64,000 nucleotides of DNA from Planctomycetota bacterium. GTDB lineage: Bacteria > Planctomycetota > UBA1135 > UBA2386. The stretch is taken from positions 124,001 through 188,000 of the forward strand of contig JACKIB010000003.1 of NCBI GenBank assembly GCA_020638695.1. Direction: 5' to 3'. This document shows, in pieces, positions 8,577 to 18,200 of the stretch (position 1 is its first letter; each line of letters begins with the position of its first letter). Made by a program: the position numbers and the translations under genes. Below the pieces are notes generated by a model. The model saw only the letters and a list, made by a program, of their open reading frames with translations. It had not been told where the DNA came from and did not search any database.

Positions 8577-11570
8577 ATGACACGATCACCATCTCCCCTC
8601 CTCGCATTCGCACTGGGCGCCGGCCTGCTGCCGGCGTCGACGCTGGCGCAAGAAGCGCCGCTCACGCCCCACCAACCGACCCTCGCCTGGCAGACGTTCC
8701 GGCAGCAGCACGGCCAAGACTGGAACGCGGTGTGGAACAAGGCCACCGGCACCCCGAAGGCGATCTTCGGTCCGGGGCTCCGCCTCGAGACCCCCGTCCG
8801 CGACCTCGATGACGCGCGGGTAGCCGCGGGCCAGTTGCTGCAGCAGTTCGGCGAACTGCTCGGCCGCGGTGACTCGACCTTCGTCGAGGAGATCGGCGTG
8901 AAGGCCAACCGGGTGTACGTCCTGGTCTACCGCCAGACCTACCAGGGGCTCGACGTCATCTCGGGCCGCGCCGACGTGCGGATCCACGACACCGGTGCGG
9001 TTTCGATGTTCGGCGCGTCCGCCGTACCGATTCCGGGTGGCTTCGGGTTGAAGCCGACGTTGAGCGCGGCCGCCGCGCGTGCGATCGCCGAAGGCCAGGT
9101 ACTCGGCGGCCCGTCGACCAAGCAGGGCGCGGCCCCGCGCCTGGTGATCTGGGCCGAGGCACAGGGCACCGCACCGACCACCGCGACGCTCGCCTACGAG
9201 GTGCAGATCGATGAGACGCCGGCCAAGGTGCAGGTCGGCAAAGCCTACGTCGACGCGATCGGCGGCAAGTTCTTGAAGTTCGAGAACGAGGTCTACACCT
9301 GCTCCGGTTGTGGTGGCACGCACGTGTTCCCGCGCGCCGGTGGCGCCAGCCGGTTGGATTCGGCGATGGCGAAGGCCCACGCGCTGCACACCGCAGCTCG
9401 CCCGCATGCCGGCGCGGTGGCGCTGACCGGCACGGTGATGGCCTGGACCAACCTCAACAACACGCCGTACGGCAACCTGACCAACGTGCCGCTGGCCAAC
9501 CTGCAGGTGACCAGCAGCGCAGGCAACGCGGTGACCGACGCCAGCGGCAACTTCTCGATCGCCTACACCGGCACCACGCCGGTCACGGTGACCGCAACCC
9601 TCACCGGATCGCACAGCCAACGGATCCGCGTCGCGTCCGGCACCCAGATGTCGGCCTCCGCGGTGGTCACGCCCGGCACGCCGGCGACCATCCAGCTGGG
9701 CACCGCGACGATGACCGATCTCGATCGCTCGCAGACCACCACCTACTACATGGTCAACGACGAGAACGAGTGGTTGCGCAGCCTGCTGCCGAACGCGACC
9801 ACGCAGATGAACCGGCTGTCGGGCATGAACCCGCAGGTCAACATCAACTCGACCTGCAACGCCTACTACACCGGGTTCACCATCAACTTCTACAACGCCG
9901 GTGGCTCGTGCAACATGACCGCGTTCTCCACCGTGATCTACCACGAGTGGGGCCATGGCGCCGACGACGCGTTCGGCGGGATCAGCCAGACCGACGGCCT
10001 GTCGGAGGGCTGGGGTGACATCCTCGGGCTGTACCGCACCGACCAGCCGGTGCTCGGCGCCGGGTTCTTCACCAACGGCGGTTCGGTACGCGATGGCCGC
10101 AACACGCGCACCTACCCGGCCGGCGGCGGCGTCCACCAACAGGGCGAGACCTGGATGGGCTTCGCGTGGGACTTCCGCGAGAACCTGCGCGCCAAGTTCG
10201 GCACGCCGACGGCCGTGCAGATCTCCGAGCGGACCGTGGTCGCCTCGATCGCGGCGAACGCCACCAACCAGCCGGATGCGGTGCGCGAGGTGTTCATCCT
10301 CGACGACGACGATGCCAACCTGAACAACGGCACGCCGCACTACGACTCGCTGTCGCGGGCCGCGATCAAGCGGGCACTGCCGTTCCCGAAGATCCAGCTC
10401 GGCACGCTGACCCACACGCCGCTGCAGAGCACAACCGAGCAGTTGACCCCGCAAGTGGTCCGCATCAAGGCGGTGCCGATCAGCGGCTCGTTCACCAAGG
10501 TCGAGCTCAACTACAAGACCGGGACGACCTGGGCCAAGGAAGAGATGGTGCCGAGTGGCGCGCAGGACGAGTACATCGCGCTGATCCCCGGCGTGCTGTC
10601 GCCGGCCACCGTCGCCTACTACATCGAGGCGACCCACAACACCAACGCGGTGTTGCGCTTGCCGGAGAGCACCGACAACACCTACTCGGTCGGCAAGGAG
10701 ACGCTCATCTTCTCGGACGACTTCGAGGGGATCAACAAGGGCTGGACCCACGCGCAGGTCGCGACCCAGGACGACTGGCAGTGGGGCGCACCGCAGGGCA
10801 AGTCCGGCACCTCGCAGAGCGTGGCCTGGTCCGATCCGGCGGCGGCGGCCAGCGGCGTGAACTGCTGGGGCAATGACCTCGGCCCGACGGGCTTCAACGG
10901 CGCCTACGCGGCCAACGTCGAGAACTACCTGCGCTCGCCCGGCTTGGTGACGACCGGCAAGACCGGCGTGACGCTGCGCTTCAAGCGCTGGCTGACCGTC
11001 GAGGAGAGCCAGTACGACCAGGCGACGATCCTGGTCAACAACACCGTGGTGTGGACCAACCCGTTCTCCGGTCACGTGCTGGACACCGCCTGGACCGACT
11101 TCGAACTGAAGATCCCGCAGGCGGACAACCAGGCCTCGGTGGTCCTGGAGTGGCGACTCAAGACCGACGCCGGGTTGCACCTCGGCGGTTGGAACATCGA
11201 CGACGTGCGCGTGTTCACCTTCGAGTCGCTGCCGGCGCCGAAGGTCCAGCTCACGTTGACGCCCTCCCAGGTCGGCCTGGGCAAGCAGAGCGTCGTCGCG
11301 ATCCAGGGCACCGCGAACGCGCCGGCGCTGATCCTCGCCTCGCTGACGAAGGGTCCGATCCAGCTCCCGAGCCTTCCGGAGATCTTCGTGGGCGGCGCGT
11401 TCGACATCCTGCCGGCGGCGCTCGATGCCAACGGCAAGCTCGGGTTCTCGGTGACCGCGCCGACCACCCCGGCGGCCACCGGTGTGCTGGTCTACGCGCA
11501 GGTGCTGGAGCAGACCGACGCCTCGACGGTCAGTGGCTCCAACGGCGCCATCATGCTGATCGGCAAGTAG
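8577..11570 (+). CDS. Secreted M36/thermolysin-like metalloprotease with C-terminal beta domains
   Basis: The ATG at 8577 starts a clear signal peptide (MTRSPSPLLAFALGAGLLPASTLAQ), giving 997 residues. An FTP-like propeptide (residues ~60-260) and a carboxypeptidase-regulatory-like repeat (~280-370) precede the catalytic domain. The zinc site is HEWGH (His456, Glu457, His460), with Glu477 in LSEGWGD as the likely third ligand, the arrangement of fungalysin-type M36 peptidases. The C-terminus holds a MAM/CUB-like beta domain (SDDFEGINKGWTH to GGWNIDDVRVF) and a further Ig-like domain. Expected to be an extracellular zymogen. The substrate is unknown. Confidence 0.85.
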   Translation: MTRSPSPLLAFALGAGLLPASTLAQEAPLTPHQPTLAWQTFRQQHGQDWNAVWNKATGTPKAIFGPGLRLETPVRDLDDARVAAGQLLQQFGELLGRGDSTFVEEIGVKANRVYVLVYRQTYQGLDVISGRADVRIHDTGAVSMFGASAVPIPGGFGLKPTLSAAAARAIAEGQVLGGPSTKQGAAPRLVIWAEAQGTAPTTATLAYEVQIDETPAKVQVGKAYVDAIGGKFLKFENEVYTCSGCGGTHVFPRAGGASRLDSAMAKAHALHTAARPHAGAVALTGTVMAWTNLNNTPYGNLTNVPLANLQVTSSAGNAVTDASGNFSIAYTGTTPVTVTATLTGSHSQRIRVASGTQMSASAVVTPGTPATIQLGTATMTDLDRSQTTTYYMVNDENEWLRSLLPNATTQMNRLSGMNPQVNINSTCNAYYTGFTINFYNAGGSCNMTAFSTVIYHEWGHGADDAFGGISQTDGLSEGWGDILGLYRTDQPVLGAGFFTNGGSVRDGRNTRTYPAGGGVHQQGETWMGFAWDFRENLRAKFGTPTAVQISERTVVASIAANATNQPDAVREVFILDDDDANLNNGTPHYDSLSRAAIKRALPFPKIQLGTLTHTPLQSTTEQLTPQVVRIKAVPISGSFTKVELNYKTGTTWAKEEMVPSGAQDEYIALIPGVLSPATVAYYIEATHNTNAVLRLPESTDNTYSVGKETLIFSDDFEGINKGWTHAQVATQDDWQWGAPQGKSGTSQSVAWSDPAAAASGVNCWGNDLGPTGFNGAYAANVENYLRSPGLVTTGKTGVTLRFKRWLTVEESQYDQATILVNNTVVWTNPFSGHVLDTAWTDFELKIPQADNQASVVLEWRLKTDAGLHLGGWNIDDVRVFTFESLPAPKVQLTLTPSQVGLGKQSVVAIQGTANAPALILASLTKGPIQLPSLPEIFVGGAFDILPAALDANGKLGFSVTAPTTPAATGVLVYAQVLEQTDASTVSGSNGAIMLIGK

Positions 11571-11581
11571 CCGCGGCAGAG

Positions 11582-11750
11582 CTAGTGGGGTGTGTCCGAA
11601 GTTGGTCACATGAGTCGCCGGCCCTACGGCCCGCTCGCGGCGTCGCAGCTCCTCAGCTTGTCCACCAACAAGCCGTGTCGTCGCAGCTCCTTGCGAGCGA
11701 ACCGCATGACTCGACGACTTATGCAACGAACTTCGGACACACCCCACTAG
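11582..11750 (+). repeat. Palindromic element A1 (169 bp, CTAG ends)
   Basis: Perfect 22-bp terminal inverted repeats begin CTAGTGGGGTGTGTCCGAAG and end with its complement. Inside lie nested inverted repeats: CGCTCGC with GCGAGCG, and CTTGT with ACAAG around a 6-nt loop. It is nearly identical to A2. It shares its right-hand CTAG with element B1. It begins 11 nt after the protease stop codon. Confidence 0.9.
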
Positions 11751-11812
11751 CCCGGACTATTCATGACCGAGCTGCTGCGATCTCACGACGCTGCTCATGA
11801 ACAGTCCGGGCT
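11747..11812 (-). repeat. Palindromic element B1 (short family-B copy)
   Basis: Starts CTAGCCCGGACTATTCATGA and ends TCATGAACAGTCCGGGCT (17 of 18 terminal bases are complementary). It overlaps A1 by the four bases CTAG. The right-hand CTAG has decayed to CTCG. The interior matches the right end of B4 in reverse. Confidence 0.85.
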
Positions 11813-11907
11813 CGGCCGGCCCCGGTGACCCGCGCGTCGCCGGGGCCACGGCCCACGGACGACGCGGACGCGGAACAGGGCGGGTCCGCGGCTACAGTCT
11901 CGGCGCA

Positions 11908-13551
11908 ATGTGGTCCGTCTCCACCTGGGTCCGCGCCGGACTGCTGTTCCTCCTCGCGATCGGCATTCGGCTGGCGTTCGTCCACGCCACGATCGACTCG
12001 GTCTGGCCGTATTCGGTCGGTTTCGAGGGCGACGCGATCGTCTACTGGAACCAGGCGCACGCCCTGATCAACGGGTTGCCAGTCGAACACGGTCTGCCGC
12101 TGCGCCCACCGGGCACCGGCTACGTGATGTCGTGGTTGTGGGATGGCAATCCGAACATCGAAGGCACGGGGTTCCTGCGGCTGTTCTGGATCGCGCTCGG
12201 TGCGTCGGTCGCTCCCGTGCTGTACCTGACCGGACGCGGTGCCCTGGGGGATCGGATCGCCACGATCGCCGGGGCGTTCACCGCACTCGCCACCGGTCCA
12301 CTGTTGCTCAGCGCCACGCTGTGCAGCGAGACGCCGTATTTGGTGCTCGCCACCGCGACCGCCGGGCTGCTGGCCAGCGTGCGGCGCACCTGGCACGCTG
12401 CGGTGTGGGCGGTGCTGTGCGGTGTCGCCTGCCTGTTCCGTAGCGAACACTTGGCGCACTTCGGCCTGGGGGTCGTCTGGTTGCTGTGGCGCAAGACGGT
12501 CGACTGGAAGGCGGCGGCGCTGCTCGTTGCCGCGTTCGTCACCCCGCTGGTTCCGTGGCAGGTCAAGGTGTGGCAGTCGGTGACGGACCTCAACGAGACG
12601 GTGCGCATCACCCCGCGCTACACGATGGGGTGGACCGCCGAAGCCAAGGCACGGATCGACAAATTGCCGGCGTTTGCCCGGGCGAGCTCGGTGGCCATGA
12701 TCCAGGACGCTGCCAAGCTGCGCGGTGCGGCACGAGTCGACATATCGCACCTCGACATCCTCGAGCAGGCATTCGACTACACGCCGGAACGCCTACCCCG
12801 GATGCCGTTCGTGTCGGTGTACGGCCCGATGAACTTCTACCTCGCCAACGACCCCACCTCGCACGGCAAGTTCTCTCGCGACGCGCTGTTCGCCAAGCCG
12901 CCGCTGCACGGTGGCGCCGAGAAGTTCCCACAAGGGCTGCGCGAGAGCCTCCCGACCGATCTGAGTCTCAGCTATCCGCCGCACATTCGCATCCTCGAGC
13001 ACGGCTACGGTATGCGGCTGCGCGCGATGTTCGACGACCCGCTCTCCTGGCTGCGCCTGGTCGGGCAGAAGCTCGCGGGCGCCTGGGCCGGTGCGGCGCA
13101 CGGCTTGGGTGGCTACGCATTCCCGTTGGGGTTGTCGGGAACCCGTGATCCGGTCGATCTGGTGGTCCCCGGGGGTTCGGGCGCGATCGCGTGGCAGCTG
13201 CTCTGGTTGGCGTTGGCGGCGGGCGGGATCGCATTCGGCTGGCGCAAGCCGGGCGTGCAGGCGTGGCTGCTGATGGGGCTCGGGCGATTGGCCGTGATCG
13301 TGCTGTTCTTCGGCTACGCACGGCAGGGGGCGCTGCTCGCGCCGGCGCTCGGCGTGCTGCTCGGGGTCCTGCTCGATCGGGTCTGGTCGCGGGGCGTCGC
13401 CATCGGAGCTCTGCTGGCGGTGCTCGGCCTCTGCACCGCCGAGCTGATCCGGTTCCGCAGCGCACCGCAGCTGTGGATCGACGACACCCAGATCACCACG
13501 ACCGACCCGTTTGCCCTGAAGTACGAGCGGCGCGCCATCCACTACCGGTAG
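11908..13551 (+). CDS. GT-C fold membrane protein, glycosyltransferase family 39-like
   Basis: The ATG at 11908 opens directly into the first membrane segment (AGLLFLLAIGIRLAFV); longer upstream readings run through repeat DNA. The 547 residues contain about ten hydrophobic segments. The luminal loop after TM1 has the acidic pair (GFEGDAIVYW) and the LRPPGTGYV motif typical of ArnT/PMT-type, lipid-linked-sugar glycosyltransferases. It may transfer sugars to proteins or lipids at the membrane; the acceptor cannot be inferred. Its TAG stop is the first three bases of repeat element B2. Confidence 0.7.
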   Translation: MWSVSTWVRAGLLFLLAIGIRLAFVHATIDSVWPYSVGFEGDAIVYWNQAHALINGLPVEHGLPLRPPGTGYVMSWLWDGNPNIEGTGFLRLFWIALGASVAPVLYLTGRGALGDRIATIAGAFTALATGPLLLSATLCSETPYLVLATATAGLLASVRRTWHAAVWAVLCGVACLFRSEHLAHFGLGVVWLLWRKTVDWKAAALLVAAFVTPLVPWQVKVWQSVTDLNETVRITPRYTMGWTAEAKARIDKLPAFARASSVAMIQDAAKLRGAARVDISHLDILEQAFDYTPERLPRMPFVSVYGPMNFYLANDPTSHGKFSRDALFAKPPLHGGAEKFPQGLRESLPTDLSLSYPPHIRILEHGYGMRLRAMFDDPLSWLRLVGQKLAGAWAGAAHGLGGYAFPLGLSGTRDPVDLVVPGGSGAIAWQLLWLALAAGGIAFGWRKPGVQAWLLMGLGRLAVIVLFFGYARQGALLAPALGVLLGVLLDRVWSRGVAIGALLAVLGLCTAELIRFRSAPQLWIDDTQITTTDPFALKYERRAIHYR

Positions 13552-13629
13552 CCCGGACCGTTCGCGCAAACTGGCTGCGGCTCCGTCGGACGTCGCCACT
13601 CAGCCACTCCGCCGGAGTTTTCCGGGCTA
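13549..13629. repeat. Palindromic element B2, provides both convergent stop codons
   Basis: The 81-bp span starts TAGCCCGGA and ends TCCGGGCTA. The left TAG is the stop of the GT-C gene, and the right CTA read on the minus strand is the TAG stop of the LolA-like gene. A hairpin CCGGA-GTTT-TCCGG (13612-13625) may also act as a terminator. Only the ends match family B; the interior is diverged. Confidence 0.6.
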
Positions 13630-14496
13630 TCCGGCGCGTGGCGGATAGCCGCCGGTCTTGCGGGAGGTGGGCAGCACCGGCGCTGCGACCCTCAGCTCGT
13701 CGATCAGCTTGCGGTCGCGGCGCCACACATCGTCCGGCAGCGCCACTCCGGCACGGAGCTCGGCGAACGAGACCGAGTTTCCGGCCTTCGACTCGAAGCG
13801 CGTCGGCAACTTCAACGCACCGACCCGCTGCCAGGCGGTGACTTCGAACTCCTCACGCCGCTCCCCCTTGGGACCACTCACCGCGATCGAACGCACTATC
13901 CGTCCCGTATCGACCTCGACCACCAACTCCTGCTCGTCGACCCATGCGTAGTTGCGGGTCTTCGGCCACACCACCCGCAGCCGACGGTGCCCTGCCGGAT
14001 CCCCGTCGCGTCGCGGCACCAGCGAGAGCTCGGTTGTCGAATCGAGGATGACGAACGGCAGCAGCACGAAGCGCCGCATCCGCTGCCACTCGGAGAACAG
14101 CGACACCCGCGGACCCTTGGTCTCGGGCACGGTCAACGAGTTGGTGCGCCCCTTGGTCGGCAGCACCATGATCTCGCGCCGCACGCCGCGCTGCTTGGCA
14201 ACCTTCACCGGACGAGGAGTCCGACTCTCCCACCGCACCATCCCGGCACCCGGCGCGAGCAGCCAGGCGCCGTCGCGGGTCGAACGGCTGCCGCGGCGCT
14301 GGACCACCACGGCTTCGCGGCACGCCAGGTTGGCAACTCCGCGCCAGCGGTCCACACCACCGGCGTACCGCGCGATGCAAAGCGCCAGTGCACGAGCATC
14401 GTGGGGCGGCCGCGCGACGGGCTTCGGCTGCTCACCTTGCTGGGCAACCAAGGCACTGCAGAAGGCGATCCACGGCCAGAGGAGCTCGCTACGCAT
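13627..14496 (-). CDS. Secreted protein, LolA/DUF6503-like
   Basis: The start at 14496 gives a signal peptide (MRSELLWPWIAFCSALVAQQ) and 289 residues. The region after it (CIARYAGGVDRWRGVANLACREAV) and the alternating beta-strands around bulky charged residues suggest the half-barrel fold of LolA and DUF6503-type periplasmic proteins, but I see no decisive motif. It may bind a lipid or lipoprotein in the periplasm. It converges on the GT-C gene, and its TAG stop sits inside element B2. Confidence 0.5.
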   Translation of the reverse strand: MRSELLWPWIAFCSALVAQQGEQPKPVARPPHDARALALCIARYAGGVDRWRGVANLACREAVVVQRRGSRSTRDGAWLLAPGAGMVRWESRTPRPVKVAKQRGVRREIMVLPTKGRTNSLTVPETKGPRVSLFSEWQRMRRFVLLPFVILDSTTELSLVPRRDGDPAGHRRLRVVWPKTRNYAWVDEQELVVEVDTGRIVRSIAVSGPKGERREEFEVTAWQRVGALKLPTRFESKAGNSVSFAELRAGVALPDDVWRRDRKLIDELRVAAPVLPTSRKTGGYPPRAG

Positions 14497-14708
14497 CCCT
14501 CGACGACAGAGCTCCGGGCCATCCGACGCAACCCCGTTGCCGGATTGTTGCGCCCACGGGAGTACGCGGCCCATGGCAGGGTCGGCAAGAGTTCCCCGCA
14601 CGCGAGTGGCCTCGGAATCTCGCGCGCGAACGGGCCCCATCGACGGGCGAGACGCATTCCGTCACGGCCCCAGCGCACCACGACGCCCATCAGGAGAGGG
14701 TCAGCCAC

Positions 14709-14877
14709 CTATTGGGGTGTGTCCGAAGTTGGTCACATAAGTCGCCGGCCCTACGGCCCGCTCGCGGCGTCGCAGCTCCTCAGCTTGTCCACCAACAAGC
14801 CGTGTCGTCGCAGCTCCTTGCGAGCGAACCGCATGACTCGACGACTTATGTGACGAACTTCGGACACACCCCACTAG
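14709..14877 (+). repeat. Palindromic element A2 (169 bp)
   Basis: Same length as A1 and almost identical to it. The left end reads CTATTGGGG instead of CTAGTGGGG, and the right end is CACTAG. In this copy the arms pair further inward (GGTCACATAAGTCG with CGACTTATGTGACG), giving about 38 bp of near-perfect arm. It lies between the starts of the LolA-like gene and the end of the alpha-glucan operon. Confidence 0.9.
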
Positions 14878-14887
14878 CCCGGACTAG
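14874..14887. repeat. Minimal family-B remnant
   Basis: CTAGCCCGGACTAG is ten bases of a family-B left end closed by a second CTAG. It shares its first CTAG with A2. Confidence 0.5.
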
Positions 14888-15285
14888 CACGCGATCCCCG
14901 GGGTGGCAGTGGAACGAACCCCGGCCACCGAATCGCTGGCGGAGCGGGCCTCGCCCATGCACCCGGGTCGGGCCTTCGCTCCGGGGCCGGAGCCGGCCAG
15001 TCCCCGCCGTTCGTGGACGTTGGCGCGCTTGCCGCCCCCCCGCCGATCGGGGTCGGACCCCGGCCACTTGACATCACGCCCCGCCGGAGGACGATGCAAA
15101 GGACCTCCAGGCCGGGGTTGTCCCTCGCGGGACGTAAAAACTCGACTCTCCTTCTTCTCCTTCTTCCCCACGTTTCCCCCGGCCTCTTTCCTCGCCTCGC
15201 GAGGACGGACGCAACTACGGGAGACCGGCGTTCGGAGCTGCGCCCCCGGAAGCGTCGTGGAGTCGTGCGACGTCGTCGAGACGCC
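14888..15285. other. Intergenic region downstream of the alpha-glucan operon
   Basis: No gene is visible in about 400 bp. It contains a GTCCC-TCGC-GGGAC hairpin near 15120 and a pyrimidine-rich tract (15150-15195; purine-rich on the operon strand). These could form the 3' end of the operon transcript, but this is weak. A TTGACA at about 15068 has no convincing -10 partner. Confidence 0.3.
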
Positions 15286-18200
15286 TCAGACCCAGAACGT
15301 GAGATCCTTCAGCGCCCCGCCGATGTCCTCGCCGTGGCGCGCGCGAACCCGCAGCCCGTGGCCGAAGTGCCCAGCGCCCTCGACGCGGTACGAGCCCTCG
15401 AAGGTCGCCGGGCTGGCGCCCGGCGCCGAGACCGGAGCGAGTTGCACCGCGGTCGGATCACCGAGGGTGTCGCCCAGCATCTGACCGACCACCAGTTCGA
15501 CGCGCACGTCCTCCGGCGCCAGCGGACCGAGGTCGATGTCGAGCCGCACGTCGATCGTCTCGCCGACCCGCAGGTCGGCCAGGTCGGCTACCTGCGCGTC
15601 GACCACGCGCACCTGCCCGAACCCCTGACGAATCCGCTTGGCCTCGACCGCCAAGTGCTTGGCCTTCGCCTTGAGGTCCTGCACGTACTCGAAGTAGTTC
15701 AGGCCGAGCGGACGGTACGCCAGGTCGACGTACTCCTGGACCATTCGGTCGGTGTTGAACTGCCGTGGGATGGTCTGCAAGTCGTGCACCATCCGCCGCA
15801 CCCACTCGGCCGGCACACCACTCGGATCGCGGTCGAAGTAGGTCGGCACGACTTCCTCCTCGAGCAGCCGATAGAGCGCCGCGCTGTCGAACTGGTCCTG
15901 CAGCTTCTGGTCGGCGTAGACGCGATCGCCGGCGATGGTCCAGCCGTTGTCGCCGTCGAACGCCTCGGGCCACCAGCCGTCGCCGATCGACAGGTTCAGT
16001 CCACCGTTGGCCGCCGCCTTCATTCCCGAAGTGCCGCTCGCCTCGAGCATGCGGATCGGGTTGTTGAGCCAGACGTCGACCCCCTGCACCAGACTGCGCG
16101 CCAGCTCGATGTCGTAGTTCTCCAGGAAGAACACCCGGCCGATCAACTCGTCGCCGCGCGTCCGGTCGGCGATATCGCGCAGGATGTCCTTGCCGCGCGT
16201 GTCGCGCGGATGGGCCTTACCGGCCACCAGAATGCGCACCGGACGGTCGGGGTCGTTGAGGATCCGCTGCAGCCGATCGATGTCCGCGAACAGCAGGTGA
16301 GCGCGCTTGTACGGCGCAAAACGGCGGGCGAAGCCGATCAGCAGCGCGTCTTCGCTCAACCCCTCGAGGATGCGATGCAGCGTCAGCGGGCTGTCGTTGC
16401 GGCGCACGAAGCTGTCCTGGATCGAGGCGCGGGCGTGCTCGAGCAGCGTCTGCTTGAGCTGCGCCTTGGCCGCCCACAACCGCTTCGGATCCGCGGCTTC
16501 TGCGGCGCGCGACAACTGCGCGCCCCCGACCGGCAACTGGTCGCCCGCGTCCAACGCCTTCACGATCTCCGGTGCGGTCCAGGTCGGCACGTGGATCCCG
16601 TTGGTGACCGTGTGGATCGGTACCTCGGCCTCCAGCAGGCCGGGCCAGAAGGGTCCGAGCAGCGCTCGTGAGGCGGTGCCGTGCAGCTTGCTGACACCGT
16701 TGACCATCGAGGCGAAGCTGAGCGCCAGGTAGGTCATGTTGAACTGCCCTTCGCCATCGCGCCCGAGATCGAAGAAGCGCTCCCACGGCACACCAACCCA
16801 ACCCTCCGCGTCGGCGAAGTAGCGGCGCACCAGGTCCTCGTGGAATCGGTCGTGGCCGGCGGGCACCGGCGTGTGGGTGGTGAACACGGTGGTCGCCCGC
16901 ACGATCTCGCGCGCCGCGTCGAAGGTGAGCCCTTCCTCGCGCACCAGACGGGACACCCGCTCCAGCGTGAGGAAGGCCGCGTGTCCTTCGTTCATGTGGT
17001 ACACCGCGGGACGAATCCCGAGGCGACGCAACAGCCTGGCACCACCGCGCCCGAGCACGATCTCCTGCAGAATGCGCGTCTCCTCCGCACCGCCATACAA
17101 GTTGCGGGTGATGTCGCGGTCTTCGACGCTGTTCGACGGTGTGTTGGCGTCCAGCAGGTACAGCGACACGCGACCGACCCGTACTCGCCACGCGCGCAAG
17201 TACAACCGACGCGCCGGCAGCTGCACGGTCACCTCGAGCGGCGCGCCCTCGACCGTGCGGACGCATTCGAGCGGCAGGTTCCGCGGGTCGTTCTCGCGAT
17301 CGACCTCGGTCTGCTCACCGGTCGCGGTCAGCTGCTGGTGCATGTAGCCCATCCGGTACAGCATCCCGATACCGACCAGCGGCAGCCCGAGGTCGCTCGC
17401 CGACTTGAGGTGGTCCCCCGCCAGGATTCCCAGCCCCCCGCTGTAGATGGGCATCGACTCGTGGATGCCGAATTCGGCGCTGAAGTAGGCCACCGGGTGC
17501 TCGGGCGACAGCCGGCGGTCACCGTCGGGCGTCAAGTGCCCGGTGCGCTTGTCGACCGTCAGGTAGTCTTCGAGCCGCGCCAACGCCGATGCCAACCGGC
17601 CGGTGTAGTCGCGGTCGGCAGCCAGCCGATCGAGCACCTTCGAGCCGACTCGCTGCAGGAATGCGACGGGGTTGTGCCGACACTCCGCCCAGACCTGCGG
17701 TGCAGGGTCGGCGAACAGCGCGGTCGCTTCGGCGTCCCAGCTCCACCAATAGTTGTTGGCCAGCCGAGTCAGCCCGCGCAGTTCCTCGGGCAACTTGGCG
17801 GCGACGTCGAATTGGGTGAGGCGCGGCGTTGCCGCCTTCTGCACCTTGTGCGGGCGCCGCGGTGAGCGGCGCTGCACCACACCGGCCGCGCCGCGTTGCA
17901 CCACCGCATCGGCGGCGCGTGCGTACGCCGCCTCGTAGTTGGCGAACAGATCGCTCCAGCTGGTCCGCGCCGCGGTCGCGCGACAAGTCGCGGTGTGCAC
18001 CGACGGGGCCTCCGACTTCCAGTGGCCGAAGAACTCCTCCAGCACGCCGACCATGCTCTCGACCACTGCCTTGTAGGTGACGCGAACGCGCGGCAGGACG
18101 GTGATTCCGTCGGTCGGCCCCAGGCCCTCCTTGCGCGCCCAGCGGCCGAACCCGGCGTAGTCGGAGGTGATCGTCGGCACCCCGACCGCGAGGCTCTCCT

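Noticed and set aside
8586..11747. Minus-strand frame of over 1000 codons opposite the protease gene
   Set aside because: No domain, biased composition, and it runs through repeat DNA at its start; shadow of the M36-like gene.
11571..11907. Small peptide genes inside the repeat elements
   Set aside because: The open frames change between copies, and the arms covary as structure rather than as codons; only A3 is inside a real protein.
15067..15095. TTGACA as a promoter
   Set aside because: No -10 hexamer at a proper distance, and no gene starts downstream on the plus strand.
14888..15285. Structured RNA gene (RNase P, SRP or 6S RNA)
   Set aside because: GC-rich inverted repeats are present, but none of the conserved sequence blocks of these RNAs could be seen.
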